Position numbers and translations under genes: made by a program | The notes under the pieces: generated by a model | Seen by the model: only the letters and a program-made list of their open reading frames with translations | What the model was told of the DNA's origin: nothing | Database searches by the model: none | Shown here: piece by piece, positions 33,188 to 42,060 of the stretch | Layout of the letters: every line of letters begins with the position of its first letter | Position numbering within the stretch: position 1 is the stretch's first letter | Source: Erysipelatoclostridium sp. AM42-17 | GTDB lineage: Bacteria > Bacillota_I > Bacilli_A > Erysipelotrichales > Coprobacillaceae | NCBI RefSeq assembly: GCF_003480255.1 | Contig: NZ_QUIN01000001.1 | Span: 167,744 to 231,743 of the forward strand | DNA length: 64,000 nucleotides | Direction: 5' to 3'

Positions 33188-33999
33188 TGATTTTCTCCAA
33201 GTACATAACATTCACCAGGTGCTAATACTTTAATACGTTCAGGATTAATAATCTTATCAAATAATACTTCCGGATTTCCATTAAATGGTGTCATATCGGG
33301 TGCATCAACACATCCCCAATGAATACAAATTAAATCAGCATCAGGATATGTATTAGCAAGTTTTATAGCTCCGTTTAATGTGATATGCCATTCATTATCA
33401 GCAAAATCAAACAAAATAACATTGGGTTGTTTCATATGTAAATGACTTTCCAATAATTGAGAATCTCCTAGTAACCAAATTGTCCCATCTGGAGTATCCA
33501 ACCAATAACCACAATAATCTTTTTCTAGCCAAAAACGATATTGCCATTTTTTTGAACCATTTTGCCAATTATGCTTTGCTGGTGTTAACTTCACATCCAA
33601 TGATCCCACTTTAAAACCATCGCCGATATCACATTTTTGAACAGGATACCCTTCTTCAAGCATCACATCACCTACATAATTTGGTGCATAATATTTGTTA
33701 CATACAGTTTTTAAATCAGTACACGTCATTCTTGAAAAATGATCATTATCTATATGAGTAATTAAAATTGCATCCAAAGAAGGTACTTGTGATGGTAATA
33801 TTGGCATATCAATTAATAATGGCATGTCAAAACCTTCTAAAAGCGGATCTATCATAATATTTGTGCCATGACTATTAATCATAATACTTGCATTACCTAA
33901 CCATCTAATTTCTGTTTGATGGTGATTATCAAAAGCTTCTTTTTTTACATATTGTGTCTTTCCTGCCATTGCTTGACCATGACTACTTTTTGCTAACAT
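33184..33999 (-). CDS. UlaG-like MBL-fold hydrolase
   Basis: A 271-residue metallo-beta-lactamase-fold protein similar to L-ascorbate-6-phosphate lactonase. The beta core begins at IRWLGNASIMINSHGTN. The metal motif reads THIDNDHFSR (His82, Asp84, Asp86, His87), so the second His of HxHxDH is an Asp. Other ligands are likely in PAKHNWQNG, LLGDSQLLESH and CIHWGC. A sugar-lactone or phosphodiester substrate is possible but unproven. First gene of an operon with a histidine phosphatase and an aldo/keto reductase, suggesting carbohydrate-derivative metabolism. Confidence 0.83.
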   Translation of the reverse strand: MLAKSSHGQAMAGKTQYVKKEAFDNHHQTEIRWLGNASIMINSHGTNIMIDPLLEGFDMPLLIDMPILPSQVPSLDAILITHIDNDHFSRMTCTDLKTVCNKYYAPNYVGDVMLEEGYPVQKCDIGDGFKVGSLDVKLTPAKHNWQNGSKKWQYRFWLEKDYCGYWLDTPDGTIWLLGDSQLLESHLHMKQPNVILFDFADNEWHITLNGAIKLANTYPDADLICIHWGCVDAPDMTPFNGNPEVLFDKIINPERIKVLAPGECYVLGENQ

Positions 34000-34070
34000 T
34001 TTTATTCCTCGCTTTCTCTATTTATATTATAGATTAAAATGTGTAATGAATACACGGATGATTGATTATA

Positions 34071-34104
34071 TTTGTCAAAATGTAGACAAATAGTGTATTT
34101 TGTC
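34071..34104. promoter_or_regulatory. Three TTTGTC half-sites at 14-bp period
   Basis: TTTGTC (34071-34076), GACAAA (34085-34090) and TTTGTC (34099-34104) alternate in orientation at exactly 14-bp intervals upstream of the MBL-led operon. This looks like a candidate operator. Confidence 0.45.
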
Positions 34105-34120
34105 AAGAAAACTCATTTAA

Positions 34121-34149
34121 TTAAAAAGGTCTAGATATATCTAGACCTT
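34121..34149 (-). terminator. lepA terminator
   Basis: AAGGTCTAGA (34126-34135) pairs with TCTAGACCTT (34140-34149) on the minus strand, followed by TTTTTAATT. It overlaps the lepA stop codon. Confidence 0.85.
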
Positions 34150-35971
34150 AATCATCATCTACAGATAAGATTGCCATGAAAGCCTCTTGAGGAATTTCAA
34201 CACTACCTACTGCTTTCATACGTTTTTTACCTTCTTTTTGTTTTTCTAATAATTTCTTTTTACGAGAAATATCTCCACCATAACATTTAGCTAAAACATT
34301 TTTTCTCATCGCTTTAATAGTTGTTCTTGCAATCACTTTACCCTGTAATGCCGCTTGAACCGGCACCTCAAACATCTGTTTTGGAATAATTTCTTTTAAT
34401 TTCTCACAAATAACTTTACCTCTGCTATAAGCAAAATCTTTATGTACAATAGTTGATAAAGCATCTACAACATCACCATTTAATAAAATATCCATCTTTT
34501 GTAATTTATTAGTACGATAACCAATAAGTTCATAGTCAAAAGACGCATACCCTTTTGTACTGGATTTTAATTTATCAAAAAAATCATATACAATTTCAGA
34601 TAATGGGATTGCATAAACAACACATCGTCTTGTATCATCAATATATTGAATATCTTCATAATCCCCGCGTTTAGCCTGACATAATTCCATAATAGTACCT
34701 ACGTACTCATTTGGTGTCATAATAGAGGCACGAACATAAGGCTCTTCAATATGTTCAATGACTTGAGGACTTGGCAACATCGCAGGGTTATCTACTTCAA
34801 CCATTGTTTTATCCGTTAAATAACAATGATAGATAACTGATGGTGCCGTCGCTATTAAATCAAGATCAAATTCTCTTTCTAATCTTTCTTGAATAACATC
34901 CATATGTAATAATCCTAAAAATCCACATCTAAAACCAAAACCTAATGCTTGAGACGTTTCAGGTTCAAACACTAAAGAAGAATCACTTAATTGAATTTTA
35001 TCTAATGCTTCTCTTAAGTTTTTATATTTAGCATTATCAATAGGATATAATCCACAATAAACCATCGGATTTAATTTACGATAACCTGGTAACTGTTCAT
35101 GAGATGGATTTTCTAAAGTCGTAATTGTATCTCCCACATGAACATCTTGAATGGATTTAATTGCTGCTGCAATCCAGCCAACTTCACCACAAACTAATCG
35201 GTCTTTTTTTACCTCAGAAGGTGTACGTACCCCTAATTCTGTTACTTCATATTCAGCACCTGTAGCCATAAATTTAATCTTATCACCAACTTTAATGGAT
35301 CCTTCTTTAATACGCACAAAGACAACAACACCACGATAACTATCATAAAATGAATCAAAAATTAAAGCTTGAGTTGGATTATCAATGCTTCCAGAAGGTG
35401 CTGGAAATTCCTGAACTATTTTTTCTAATACTTCCTCAACATTAAGTCCACTTTTAGCGGATATTAATGGTGCATGATCTGCTGGTAATCCAATAACATC
35501 CTCTATTTCATGTATAACACGTTGAGGATCAGCACTTGGTAAATCTACTTTATTAATAACAGGTAGAATTTCTAAATTATTATCAATAGCCAAATATACA
35601 TTAGCAAGTGTTTGTGCTTCAACACCTTGAGCTGCATCTACAACCAGAATTGCTCCCTCACAAGCCGCAAGTGAACGTGACACCTCATATGTAAAATCGA
35701 CGTGACCTGGTGTATCAATTAAATGAAACAAATATGTATTACCATCTTTAGCTGTATAATGTAATTGAACAGCATTTAATTTAATTGTAATACCCCTTTC
35801 CCTTTCCAGTTCCATGCTATCTAATAATTGTGCTTTCATATCACGGTTAGCTACCGCTCCAGTTAATTCTAGAATACGATCAGCTAATGTACTTTTACCA
35901 TGATCTATATGAGCAATAATTGAAAAATTGCGAATTTTATCTTGTTCAATATTCGTATTATCTTTCACCAA
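34148..35971 (-). CDS. lepA: Elongation factor 4 (LepA)
   Basis: A 607-residue translational GTPase that back-translocates or remodels stalled or initiating ribosomes. G1 [10 protein letters not shown]3 DTPGHVDF and G4 NKVD are intact. The LepA-specific C-terminal domain ([36 protein letters not shown]) is present. The frame opens with TTG (35971) directly before GTG (35968), both downstream of GAGGTAG, so the exact start is uncertain. It follows ssb after 26 bases and ends at a strong terminator. Confidence 0.95.
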   Translation of the reverse strand: MVKDNTNIEQDKIRNFSIIAHIDHGKSTLADRILELTGAVANRDMKAQLLDSMELERERGITIKLNAVQLHYTAKDGNTYLFHLIDTPGHVDFTYEVSRSLAACEGAILVVDAAQGVEAQTLANVYLAIDNNLEILPVINKVDLPSADPQRVIHEIEDVIGLPADHAPLISAKSGLNVEEVLEKIVQEFPAPSGSIDNPTQALIFDSFYDSYRGVVVFVRIKEGSIKVGDKIKFMATGAEYEVTELGVRTPSEVKKDRLVCGEVGWIAAAIKSIQDVHVGDTITTLENPSHEQLPGYRKLNPMVYCGLYPIDNAKYKNLREALDKIQLSDSSLVFEPETSQALGFGFRCGFLGLLHMDVIQERLEREFDLDLIATAPSVIYHCYLTDKTMVEVDNPAMLPSPQVIEHIEEPYVRASIMTPNEYVGTIMELCQAKRGDYEDIQYIDDTRRCVVYAIPLSEIVYDFFDKLKSSTKGYASFDYELIGYRTNKLQKMDILLNGDVVDALSTIVHKDFAYSRGKVICEKLKEIIPKQMFEVPVQAALQGKVIARTTIKAMRKNVLAKCYGGDISRKKKLLEKQKEGKKRMKAVGSVEIPQEAFMAILSVDDD

Positions 35972-35997
35972 ATTTCTACCTCACTTCTAATATTAAT

Positions 35998-36336
35998 TTA
36001 CATTCTACTTATAAAATGTTTATCTAATAACTCTACAACCTCAGCCATTACAACAATAGTTGGATACTCTTCATCACCAACTTGAATATATTCTTTATAT
36101 AAACGTCCTCTAATTGCCATTATTGCTCCTTTTGGAGCACAATCATTTAACATTTCGGCAGCACCTCTCCAAGCAGTGATCGGAAAAGTATCAAAAAATT
36201 CATGACCCAATTCACTACGAAATGGATTTTTAACTTGAAGTGTAAAATGCCCTTCTTTTTGTCCTTTCTTATTTTTCTTAAATTCAATGTCAGAAACTAG
36301 TCTTCCAACAACTGATACTGAGTTTAACATGCTCAA
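35998..36336 (-). CDS. Short single-stranded DNA-binding protein
   Basis: 112 residues forming one OB-fold with the SSB pattern LNSVSVVGRLVSDIEF, HFTLQVKN, FPITAWRGAAEML and IRGRLYKEYIQ. It ends at LDKHFISRM and lacks both the disordered linker and the acidic DDDIPF-type tip that recruits partner proteins. It is therefore probably a secondary SSB (SsbB/PriB-like), not the main replication SSB. GAGGAATTGAGC precedes the ATG. Upstream of lepA, perhaps cotranscribed. Confidence 0.8.
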   Translation of the reverse strand: MSMLNSVSVVGRLVSDIEFKKNKKGQKEGHFTLQVKNPFRSELGHEFFDTFPITAWRGAAEMLNDCAPKGAIMAIRGRLYKEYIQVGDEEYPTIVVMAEVVELLDKHFISRM

Positions 36337-36442
36337 TTCCTCCTTTTCTCTATTTTTATATTAACAAGCGTTTGATATATTTATAGGAATCTTGCACAAA
36401 AGGACATATGTTGACTTATATAACTTTAAAAATCCCAAAAAG

Positions 36443-36760
36443 TTAGAATTCTACAATAACAAAAGCAATGGCATAATCATGTTCATGTGACAATGATACA
36501 TGACATTTATCATAATTTAAATAAGGTTTTCCCTCTTGATCATTTAAACAGCAAATATCTTGAAAAGGAATTTTTCCATAAGCTTTAATAAATGCTTCTT
36601 TAACAGCAAAACGTCCTCCCAAATACTCTCTTTTTAAATGATCAGTTTTTTTTGTTTGATACACTTCTAATTCTTCTTTACATAATATTCTTTTAACAAA
36701 AGACTCATTTAAAGATAATCGATTTAAATCACAAATATCCGTTCCAATACCACGTATCAT
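36443..36760 (-). CDS. acpS: Holo-[acyl-carrier-protein] synthase
   Basis: Transfers 4'-phosphopantetheine from CoA to a serine of acyl carrier protein. At 105 residues it is slightly short of the usual 115-125. The key motifs GIGTDICDLNRL (with the Mg-binding Asp) and GRFAVKEAFIKAYG are present, as is the C-terminal HVSLSHEHDYAIAFVIV. Its start overlaps the stop of the upstream disordered-protein gene by one base, so they are coupled. Confidence 0.93.
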   Translation of the reverse strand: MIRGIGTDICDLNRLSLNESFVKRILCKEELEVYQTKKTDHLKREYLGGRFAVKEAFIKAYGKIPFQDICCLNDQEGKPYLNYDKCHVSLSHEHDYAIAFVIVEF

Positions 36761-37464
36761 TAGTCTTTAAATTTCTTTTCATATAAATTCATTAATTCAT
36801 CTAAAGACATATTATCATCAATTTCATCAATTAATGAATTATCTTGATTATCTTTTTTATCATTAAAATCTAATTTAAATTCACCTGTACGTTCTTCAAT
36901 AATCTTTAATTGATCTTTTTCTTCTTCTACAATTTTAGCTATATTTCTTAAATTATCTTCAACAGTTGGAAGTTTTTCTTCTTTATTTTCTAATACTTTA
37001 TTTTCTTCAACAATTTCTACTTCAGGTTCATCTTCAGTAGGAGTTAGTAATGCTTCAGATTCAATATCAGTTTTTTCTTCAAAATTTCCATAATAAGGGC
37101 TAATAACTTGCACTAAAGAATCTGATTGATATTTTGACTTTTTCTTAGGTTTAGTAACCGTTGGTTTTTTTACTTTTTTTTCTTCCTTATCACTTTTTCC
37201 AAACATAGGAGAAATAATATCCATCATTTCATAAACATTACTCTTTTTTGTTTCAGTTTTTTCAACTGGTTTAACAAACTTTTGTTTAGGTGTAGTTTTT
37301 GTTTGAACTTGTTTTTTTTCTTCAGGTTCTTTTTTTACTTCATCAAATTCATCATCATAAATTAATGGTTTAGAAAATTTTTCATTTCTTCTTTTTTCAA
37401 CAATTGGATCAACTGTTTCAAAAACATCATCTTCATCATATTTCTTGAAAAAATTTTTAAACAT
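36760..37464 (-). CDS. Charged, mostly disordered protein with repeated ISP motif
   Basis: 234 residues, not recognised. The N-terminus MFKNFFKKYDED is short and amphipathic, then long Lys/Glu-rich, low-complexity stretches follow. Two near-identical islands stand out: DIISPMFG (82-89) and QVISPYYG (119-126), each after an acidic or serine stretch. The C-terminus SLDELMNLYEKKF looks like a second short helix. This layout suggests a scaffold or adaptor with short linear motifs. The start at 37464 is chosen for AGAGGAGG seven bases upstream. It is coupled to acpS. Confidence 0.7.
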   Translation of the reverse strand: MFKNFFKKYDEDDVFETVDPIVEKRRNEKFSKPLIYDDEFDEVKKEPEEKKQVQTKTTPKQKFVKPVEKTETKKSNVYEMMDIISPMFGKSDKEEKKVKKPTVTKPKKKSKYQSDSLVQVISPYYGNFEEKTDIESEALLTPTEDEPEVEIVEENKVLENKEEKLPTVEDNLRNIAKIVEEEKDQLKIIEERTGEFKLDFNDKKDNQDNSLIDEIDDNMSLDELMNLYEKKFKD

Positions 37465-37503
37465 AATCATCCTCCTCTACTCAATGCAAAAAATCTTTAA
37501 CAT

Positions 37504-37824
37504 TTATTTTACTGACTCAATGAACTTTTCAATTTCTTCTCTTGTTTTGCGTAATTTACTCACAAAGCGACCAATTTCAAGTCCATGATCATAGGCTACA
37601 AATGAAGGAATGCCCATAATATCCAATTCTTTACATAAATCAATCATCAAATCACGATTGATCATGTAATATTTAAATTCAGGATTATTTTTTGCTACAT
37701 CACCAATAAAAGGTTTAATAAACATACAATCTGGACACCAATTAGCTGTAAATAGAATAATACAACGTGTTTGAATAACTGTTTTATATTCTTCAATATT
37801 ATGTATTTCTTCAAAGTTATCCAT
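37504..37824 (-). CDS. Thioredoxin-family protein
   Basis: A 106-residue thioredoxin-fold protein. The active site is FTANWCPDCMFIKP (CPDC), and the cis-proline follows in IMGIPSFVAYDHG. The CPDC site and short length resemble YbbN/YtpP-like thioredoxins, not classical CGPC TrxA. The start at 37824 is chosen for AAAAGGAGA ahead of it and overlaps the trmB stop by eight bases. It probably reduces disulfides in the cytoplasm and is cotranscribed with trmB. Confidence 0.87.
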   Translation of the reverse strand: MDNFEEIHNIEEYKTVIQTRCIILFTANWCPDCMFIKPFIGDVAKNNPEFKYYMINRDLMIDLCKELDIMGIPSFVAYDHGLEIGRFVSKLRKTREEIEKFIESVK

Positions 37825-38476
37825 TATTTTTCTCCTTTTCAAAACAAATAACCATCTTATAAATAGGTCCATTTACTGAAAATTTTCTTTCATATTCTGT
37901 CATAATATTATTTTCATTTTGATCACTATGATGTAAATCTAAACAAATATCATCAATAAACATTTTATTATCATTTACAGACATAATTGAATATTCAAAC
38001 AATCCACGATTATCTGTTTTAAACTCAATTTTCCCATACTGTTTTAAAATATTTTGATAGACATCTAAAAAAGCCTTTGAAGTCAATCTTCTTTTAGCAT
38101 GGCGTGTTTTAGGCCATGGATCACTAAAATTAAGATAAATCTTATCTACTTCATTTTTATCAAACACTTTTTCTAACTCAATTGCATCATAGTGCATTAA
38201 ACGTAAATTGCTTGGTATATCTTTTTTCTTCATTTTATTAATAGCCGCTGCTAACACACTAGGATATTTTTCAATACCTATATAATTATTTTCCGGATAT
38301 CTCTTAGCATTTTCATATATAAAATCACCTTTACCCATACCAATCTCAATAAATAAAGGTTGTTCTTTTTCAAATTGTTTATGTAATTGACCTTTCAATG
38401 ATTCTGGTTCTAATATAACTAAATCACTGTTTTCCGCCATAATATCATATGCTTTAGGGTTATTTCTTAAACGCAC
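37817..38476 (-). CDS. trmB: tRNA (guanine-N7-)-methyltransferase
   Basis: Makes m7G46 in the tRNA variable loop with S-adenosylmethionine. The 219 residues begin MRLRNNPKAYD as in Bacillus TrmB. The SAM site FIEIGMGKGDFIYENAKRYP and the catalytic NFSDPWPKTRHAKRRL motif are intact. Upstream of and overlapping the thioredoxin-like gene. Confidence 0.95.
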   Translation of the reverse strand: MRLRNNPKAYDIMAENSDLVILEPESLKGQLHKQFEKEQPLFIEIGMGKGDFIYENAKRYPENNYIGIEKYPSVLAAAINKMKKKDIPSNLRLMHYDAIELEKVFDKNEVDKIYLNFSDPWPKTRHAKRRLTSKAFLDVYQNILKQYGKIEFKTDNRGLFEYSIMSVNDNKMFIDDICLDLHHSDQNENNIMTEYERKFSVNGPIYKMVICFEKEKNNG

Positions 38477-38507
38477 ATTATTCCCTCCTTAAACTGTTCC
38501 TATTTTA

Positions 38508-39224
38508 TCATAAATCATGCATTAAGTCGACTAATTCATTTTGACTTAATTCTCTATAATCTCCTAATTTTAATTGAGGATCCAATTGTAAATTTCTTAT
38601 TTTGATTCGCTTTAAATAGACTACTTCTTTACCGACTTTTTGAACCATTTTTTTTACTTGATGAAATTTACCTTCAAATATTTCAATTTCTACTTCACTA
38701 TAACCATCTTGAACTTTTAAAATCTTCAAATGAGCAGGTAAGCATCGATAATGATCAATTGTTATACCAGACAAAAATGATTGAACATCTTCTTCAGTCA
38801 TAATCCCCTTAACACGCGCATAATATAATTTTGAATGATGACGGCTTGGAGCTAATAAACGGTGTGCAAAATCACCATCGTTACTAATGATAAGCAATCC
38901 TTCTGTATCCAAATCTAATCTTCCCACAGGAAACAATTCATATTGTCCATAATCATCAATAAGATCGATTACTGTTTTATGTACATTATCTTCAGTTGCA
39001 CATACAAAACCTGCAGGTTTATTCATCATAATGTAAACATAAGGTTGATAGTGAATGATCTGTTCATCAAATTCAATGATATCATTTTCATAATCAACCT
39101 TAAAATCATCTTTTTTTATTATTTCGTTATTAACCGTAACAAATCCCTTTCGAATATAACTTTTTACTTCTTTTCTCGTCCCTATTCCATAATGAGCTAA
39201 AAGTTTATCTAATCGCATTTTCAT
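38508..39224 (-). CDS. 16S rRNA pseudouridine synthase (RsuA/RluB family)
   Basis: 238 residues: an N-terminal S4 domain (MRLDKLLAHYGIGTRKEVK) and a catalytic pseudouridine synthase domain with GRLDLDTEGLLIISNDGD containing the catalytic Asp. It isomerises a specific uridine in small- or large-subunit rRNA. Single-copy RsuA-type (16S U516) is the best guess. The start lies inside the end of the upstream lipoprotein gene. Confidence 0.88.
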   Translation of the reverse strand: MKMRLDKLLAHYGIGTRKEVKSYIRKGFVTVNNEIIKKDDFKVDYENDIIEFDEQIIHYQPYVYIMMNKPAGFVCATEDNVHKTVIDLIDDYGQYELFPVGRLDLDTEGLLIISNDGDFAHRLLAPSRHHSKLYYARVKGIMTEEDVQSFLSGITIDHYRCLPAHLKILKVQDGYSEVEIEIFEGKFHQVKKMVQKVGKEVVYLKRIKIRNLQLDPQLKLGDYRELSQNELVDLMHDL

Positions 39225-39681
39225 CTATTTTAAAATACCTTTCTACTTTCTGATCATTTTCATAATAAATATATATTTTTAACGTGATTTTTTTATTTTT
39301 TGTTAATCCTGATAAATGAATCCCTTTGTATATATTTTTCTTTTCATCATATTGATGAGGTATAAGAGAATATTGGTTTTGATCAATAATTCCCAAACTA
39401 GGAAAATCATTATCTTTTTGTCCATCAATCATTGTTAAAACTTTAATATTTTTCATCACAATTGCTGGTTCGTCAATAATCAAGTCATAACGTACTTGTT
39501 TATTTTTTAATTGATTAAGAACAACTTTTATCCTAAAATCATTCGTTTTAGTTTCAAACTGCTGATTAGTTTTTAATTTTTCCAAGTATTTTTGATAAAT
39601 TTGTTTTTCATTTGTCGTAGACTTGCTTTGACATCCTATTAAAGTCATGCAAATCATGAAACAAAGTAATATTTTCTTCAT
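39205..39681 (-). CDS. Putative lipoprotein
   Basis: 158 residues with a type II signal MKKILLCFMICMTLIGC (lipobox LIGC, Cys17). The mature part is predicted to be beta-rich, with an IgG-like or DUF-type sandwich around RIKVVLNQLKNKQVRYDLII and KITLKIYIYYENDQKVERYF. No family is recognised. It overlaps the pseudouridine synthase gene by 20 bases. A terminator lies immediately upstream, so it may start a new transcript whose RBS is within the hairpin arm. Confidence 0.72.
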   Translation of the reverse strand: MKKILLCFMICMTLIGCQSKSTTNEKQIYQKYLEKLKTNQQFETKTNDFRIKVVLNQLKNKQVRYDLIIDEPAIVMKNIKVLTMIDGQKDNDFPSLGIIDQNQYSLIPHQYDEKKNIYKGIHLSGLTKNKKITLKIYIYYENDQKVERYFKIDENAIR

Positions 39682-39682
39682 A

Positions 39683-39725
39683 AAAAATCACCATCTCTAT
39701 TATATCACATATCATAGAGATGGTG
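39683..39725 (-). terminator. Terminator between the DUF1540 gene and the lipoprotein gene
   Basis: 12-bp stem CACCATCTCTAT (39689-39700) / ATAGAGATGGTG (39714-39725), then a T run on the minus strand. The lipoprotein gene's start codon follows the T run. Confidence 0.8.
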
Positions 39726-39744
39726 GTAAATGAATGAAACAATG

Positions 39745-39894
39745 TTATTTCATTTTAAAAGTATGACATTCCGTTTCTTTATTAGAATGAGCATCTTGAC
39801 AATGACATGTACAAACTTTAATTTCGTTAGCTTCACATTTTTTATTTGCATTATAAACACATGAATGTACATCACAGCAAACATCTTTAGCCAT
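39745..39894 (-). CDS. DUF1540-like Cys-rich mini-protein, 49 residues
   Basis: A 49-residue protein too short for routine gene calls. It begins MAKDVCCDVHSCVYN and contains eight cysteines plus several His residues, in the pattern C-C-x4-C-x7-C-x7-C-x-C-x-C-x10-C. This is the DUF1540 type, small probable metal-binding proteins common in sporulating Bacillota. GGAGGTGG lies about nine bases before the start. It is followed by a terminator and preceded by the Cse60-like gene. Confidence 0.85.
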   Translation of the reverse strand: MAKDVCCDVHSCVYNANKKCEANEIKVCTCHCQDAHSNKETECHTFKMK

Positions 39895-39935
39895 AATTCC
39901 ACCTCCATCTTTATAGTGGACTTATTAGCTTTAAT

Positions 39936-40109
39936 TTATACATTTTCATCATACAAGATGAGACAACTAAAAGAATATTCCAACTCGTTTGAAAAACACA
40001 TTGCTACTTGATACTTCATATCATAAATATGATAATTATTTTTTAAGAATTCATTAATATCGTCTTGTAAATCCAATTCATGTGTTGTTTCAATAATTTT
40101 AACTTTCAT
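39936..40109 (-). CDS. Cse60-like sporulation protein (DUF2758), 57 residues
   Basis: 57 residues, MKVKIIETTHELDLQDDINE then IYDMKYQVAMCF and YSFSCLILYDE. The layout KVKI-x-E-x-H-x2-DL-x3-INEFL...YQVA matches the small acidic sporulation protein Cse60/YteV, which is under mother-cell sigma-E control in Bacillus. No RBS better than GAAAATT-like sequence is visible. Upstream of the DUF1540 gene on the same strand and probably cotranscribed. This fits the spore-forming lifestyle implied by dpaAB. Confidence 0.75.
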   Translation of the reverse strand: MKVKIIETTHELDLQDDINEFLKNNYHIYDMKYQVAMCFSNELEYSFSCLILYDENV

Positions 40110-40147
40110 GAAAAAATTATATATGATTTAAAACTAAAATCTTGTCA

Positions 40148-41026
40148 TTATTGGTTGATTTCAATAACAAATTCACATTCGAATTGTTCATTTGGCTTTA
40201 AGCAAACTGCACTTTCTTTATCTTTAAGTTCTCCGTCAAAATCAACGTAATCTGCATGTCCCACCCATGGTTCAATAGCAAGCAAATCACCAACATGTTT
40301 TGCAGTCCATAAACCTACATGATCAAAACCATGCATATGAAAAACAATTGATTTATCATGATTCAATGATTTTAAAGAAATACTTTCTGATTTAAAATTT
40401 TTAAAAACAATAGCATCTCGATCAAATAATTGTTGACGCACAAAGAAACGTTGTTCTTGATCATAGAATGGTTCTTCAATATGTGACATTCCTCTTTTAG
40501 CTACATCAATAATTTTTCTATTTAATGTCTCAGGTTCACTCATTTCAACATAGTAATCATTGCTTGATTCTCCATCCATAAAAGGGCATGCAAAAGCAGG
40601 ATGTCCTCCTACTTGAAAATAAATATCTTGTTGATCAGTATTTTTTACATTAATATGACATGATAGATTATTCTTACTAAGTGTATAAGTTACTTCTAAT
40701 AAAAAAGCATAAGGATATTGTTTTTTTATTTCTTCATTAGGTTCTAGTGTAAAAATAACTTTTGTATCATCTACTTGATTGGTATTAAATTCATTATGAC
40801 GTGCAAAACCATGTTGTGTTAAATGGTATTTCTTATCACCAATACGGTATTCATCATTTCTCACAGCACCAACTATTGGAAATAAAATAGGAGCACTGCT
40901 TGCCCATTGACGAGGATCTCTTTTCCACATGTAATTAATATGATCTTGATTTCCTTCAATACGATGGATTTCAGCTCCTTTAGGATGTAATCCAACAGTT
41001 AAAAATTCATTTTTTAATTCAATCAT
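40148..41026 (-). CDS. Aldose 1-epimerase family protein
   Basis: 292 residues of the galactose-mutarotase-like fold, close to the LacX/YeaD group. Conserved parts are LHPKGAEIHRIEGN, YMWKRDPRQWASSAPILFPIVG, the catalytic His region LTQHGFARHNEF, GGHPAFACPF and EPWVGHADYV with the catalytic Glu. It interconverts anomers of a sugar or hexose phosphate. The start at 41026 is chosen for GATGGAGG upstream; a longer frame has no RBS. An extended -10 promoter lies 26 bases upstream. Confidence 0.9.
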   Translation of the reverse strand: MIELKNEFLTVGLHPKGAEIHRIEGNQDHINYMWKRDPRQWASSAPILFPIVGAVRNDEYRIGDKKYHLTQHGFARHNEFNTNQVDDTKVIFTLEPNEEIKKQYPYAFLLEVTYTLSKNNLSCHINVKNTDQQDIYFQVGGHPAFACPFMDGESSNDYYVEMSEPETLNRKIIDVAKRGMSHIEEPFYDQEQRFFVRQQLFDRDAIVFKNFKSESISLKSLNHDKSIVFHMHGFDHVGLWTAKHVGDLLAIEPWVGHADYVDFDGELKDKESAVCLKPNEQFECEFVIEINQ

Positions 41027-41051
41027 TATTATACCTCCATCTATATAGACT

Positions 41052-41080
41052 ATTATAGCATAAATCAACTCGCTAAATAA
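41052..41080 (-). promoter_or_regulatory. Promoter of the epimerase gene
   Basis: Minus strand extended -10 TGCTATAAT (core 41052-41057) with a weak TTATTT -35 at 17 bases. The -35 overlaps the T-rich tail of the split rbfA terminator. Confidence 0.55.
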
Positions 41081-41128
41081 AAAATCCAGAAAAATATACT
41101 GAACCGACTTTGTTGGACAAAAAAATAA

Positions 41129-42060
41129 TTAACTTAATGATAAGGCTTGATTCCTAATTTGTAAAGGAGTTAAGCCTTTTCCTTTTACTGTAATTCTATA
41201 ATTATTATGATAATGAATATAATCTATCATCGCTTGTTTTAAATTTTCTAATGATTCAAATGTATTTTCAAATCCATAAAACATTTCATTTTTCCAAAGA
41301 AATTTTCCATTGGGGAATTATCTAAACTGTTTCCTTTACGAGACATAGATTGGAAAATTCCTTTTTCTTCTAATCTTTTATGATATGAAAAATGTTGGTA
41401 TTTCCATCCCTGATCAGAATGAAAAATCAAGCCTTCGAGACTGTCAAATTTTTCAAAAGCCATATCCAACATTCTATATATTTGGAATAGATTAGGTGTG
41501 TCTGAGATATCAAATCCAACTATCTCGCGATTGTATATATCCATAATTGGAGATAAATATAATTTTCCTGCTGCTATCTTGAATTCGGATACATCGGTAG
41601 TCCATTTCTGTTTTACAGAAGTAGTTTCAAAATTTCTTTTTTCATTAATTTTTCCTGTGTGTTTATTTTTCTTTCTTTCTAGAAGAAGATTCTTACAAAC
41701 ACCATTCATATCCCCTTTATAAGAGTTGTATCTTTGTTTAGGTGCAGGATTAAGTGTATATAGGCCCATACGCGACATGAGACACTTTATATCCCTTATT
41801 CAACAATTCTAGATGAATTCTTCGATACCCATAACGTTCTTTGTGGGTGTAAAAGATATTGATTATTTCCACCATTATTTCATCATTCTTATCATCTTTG
41901 TCAATTTTACTAAGAGTGTAATAATAAACGGATTTGGCAATATGTGGAAGATCCTCATTAGAATTAATAGTATCCAGAATAAATGCTAAGCTCAGATTTA
42001 ATTCCTGCCTTAGTTCTGTTATAGCCTTTACTATTTCTTTAGTTCTTTCTTCTTTCGTTC
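41129..42060 (-). pseudogene. IS3-family OrfB (DDE integrase) pseudogene
   Basis: Fragments of the catalytic transposase: ELNLSLAFILDTINS and ERYGYRRIHLELLNKGYKVSH, then in another frame the integrase core with KWTTDVSEFKIAAGKLYL (first Asp), LIFHSDQGWKYQH (second Asp) and NSLDNSPMENFFGK (Glu). Frame breaks occur near 41772-41780, where KVSH joins MSRMGLY with about 20 bases missing, and near 41288-41295. The tail up to the natural stop at 41129-41131 (KGKGLTPLQIRNQALSLS) is in yet another frame. Not functional. Confidence 0.85.
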
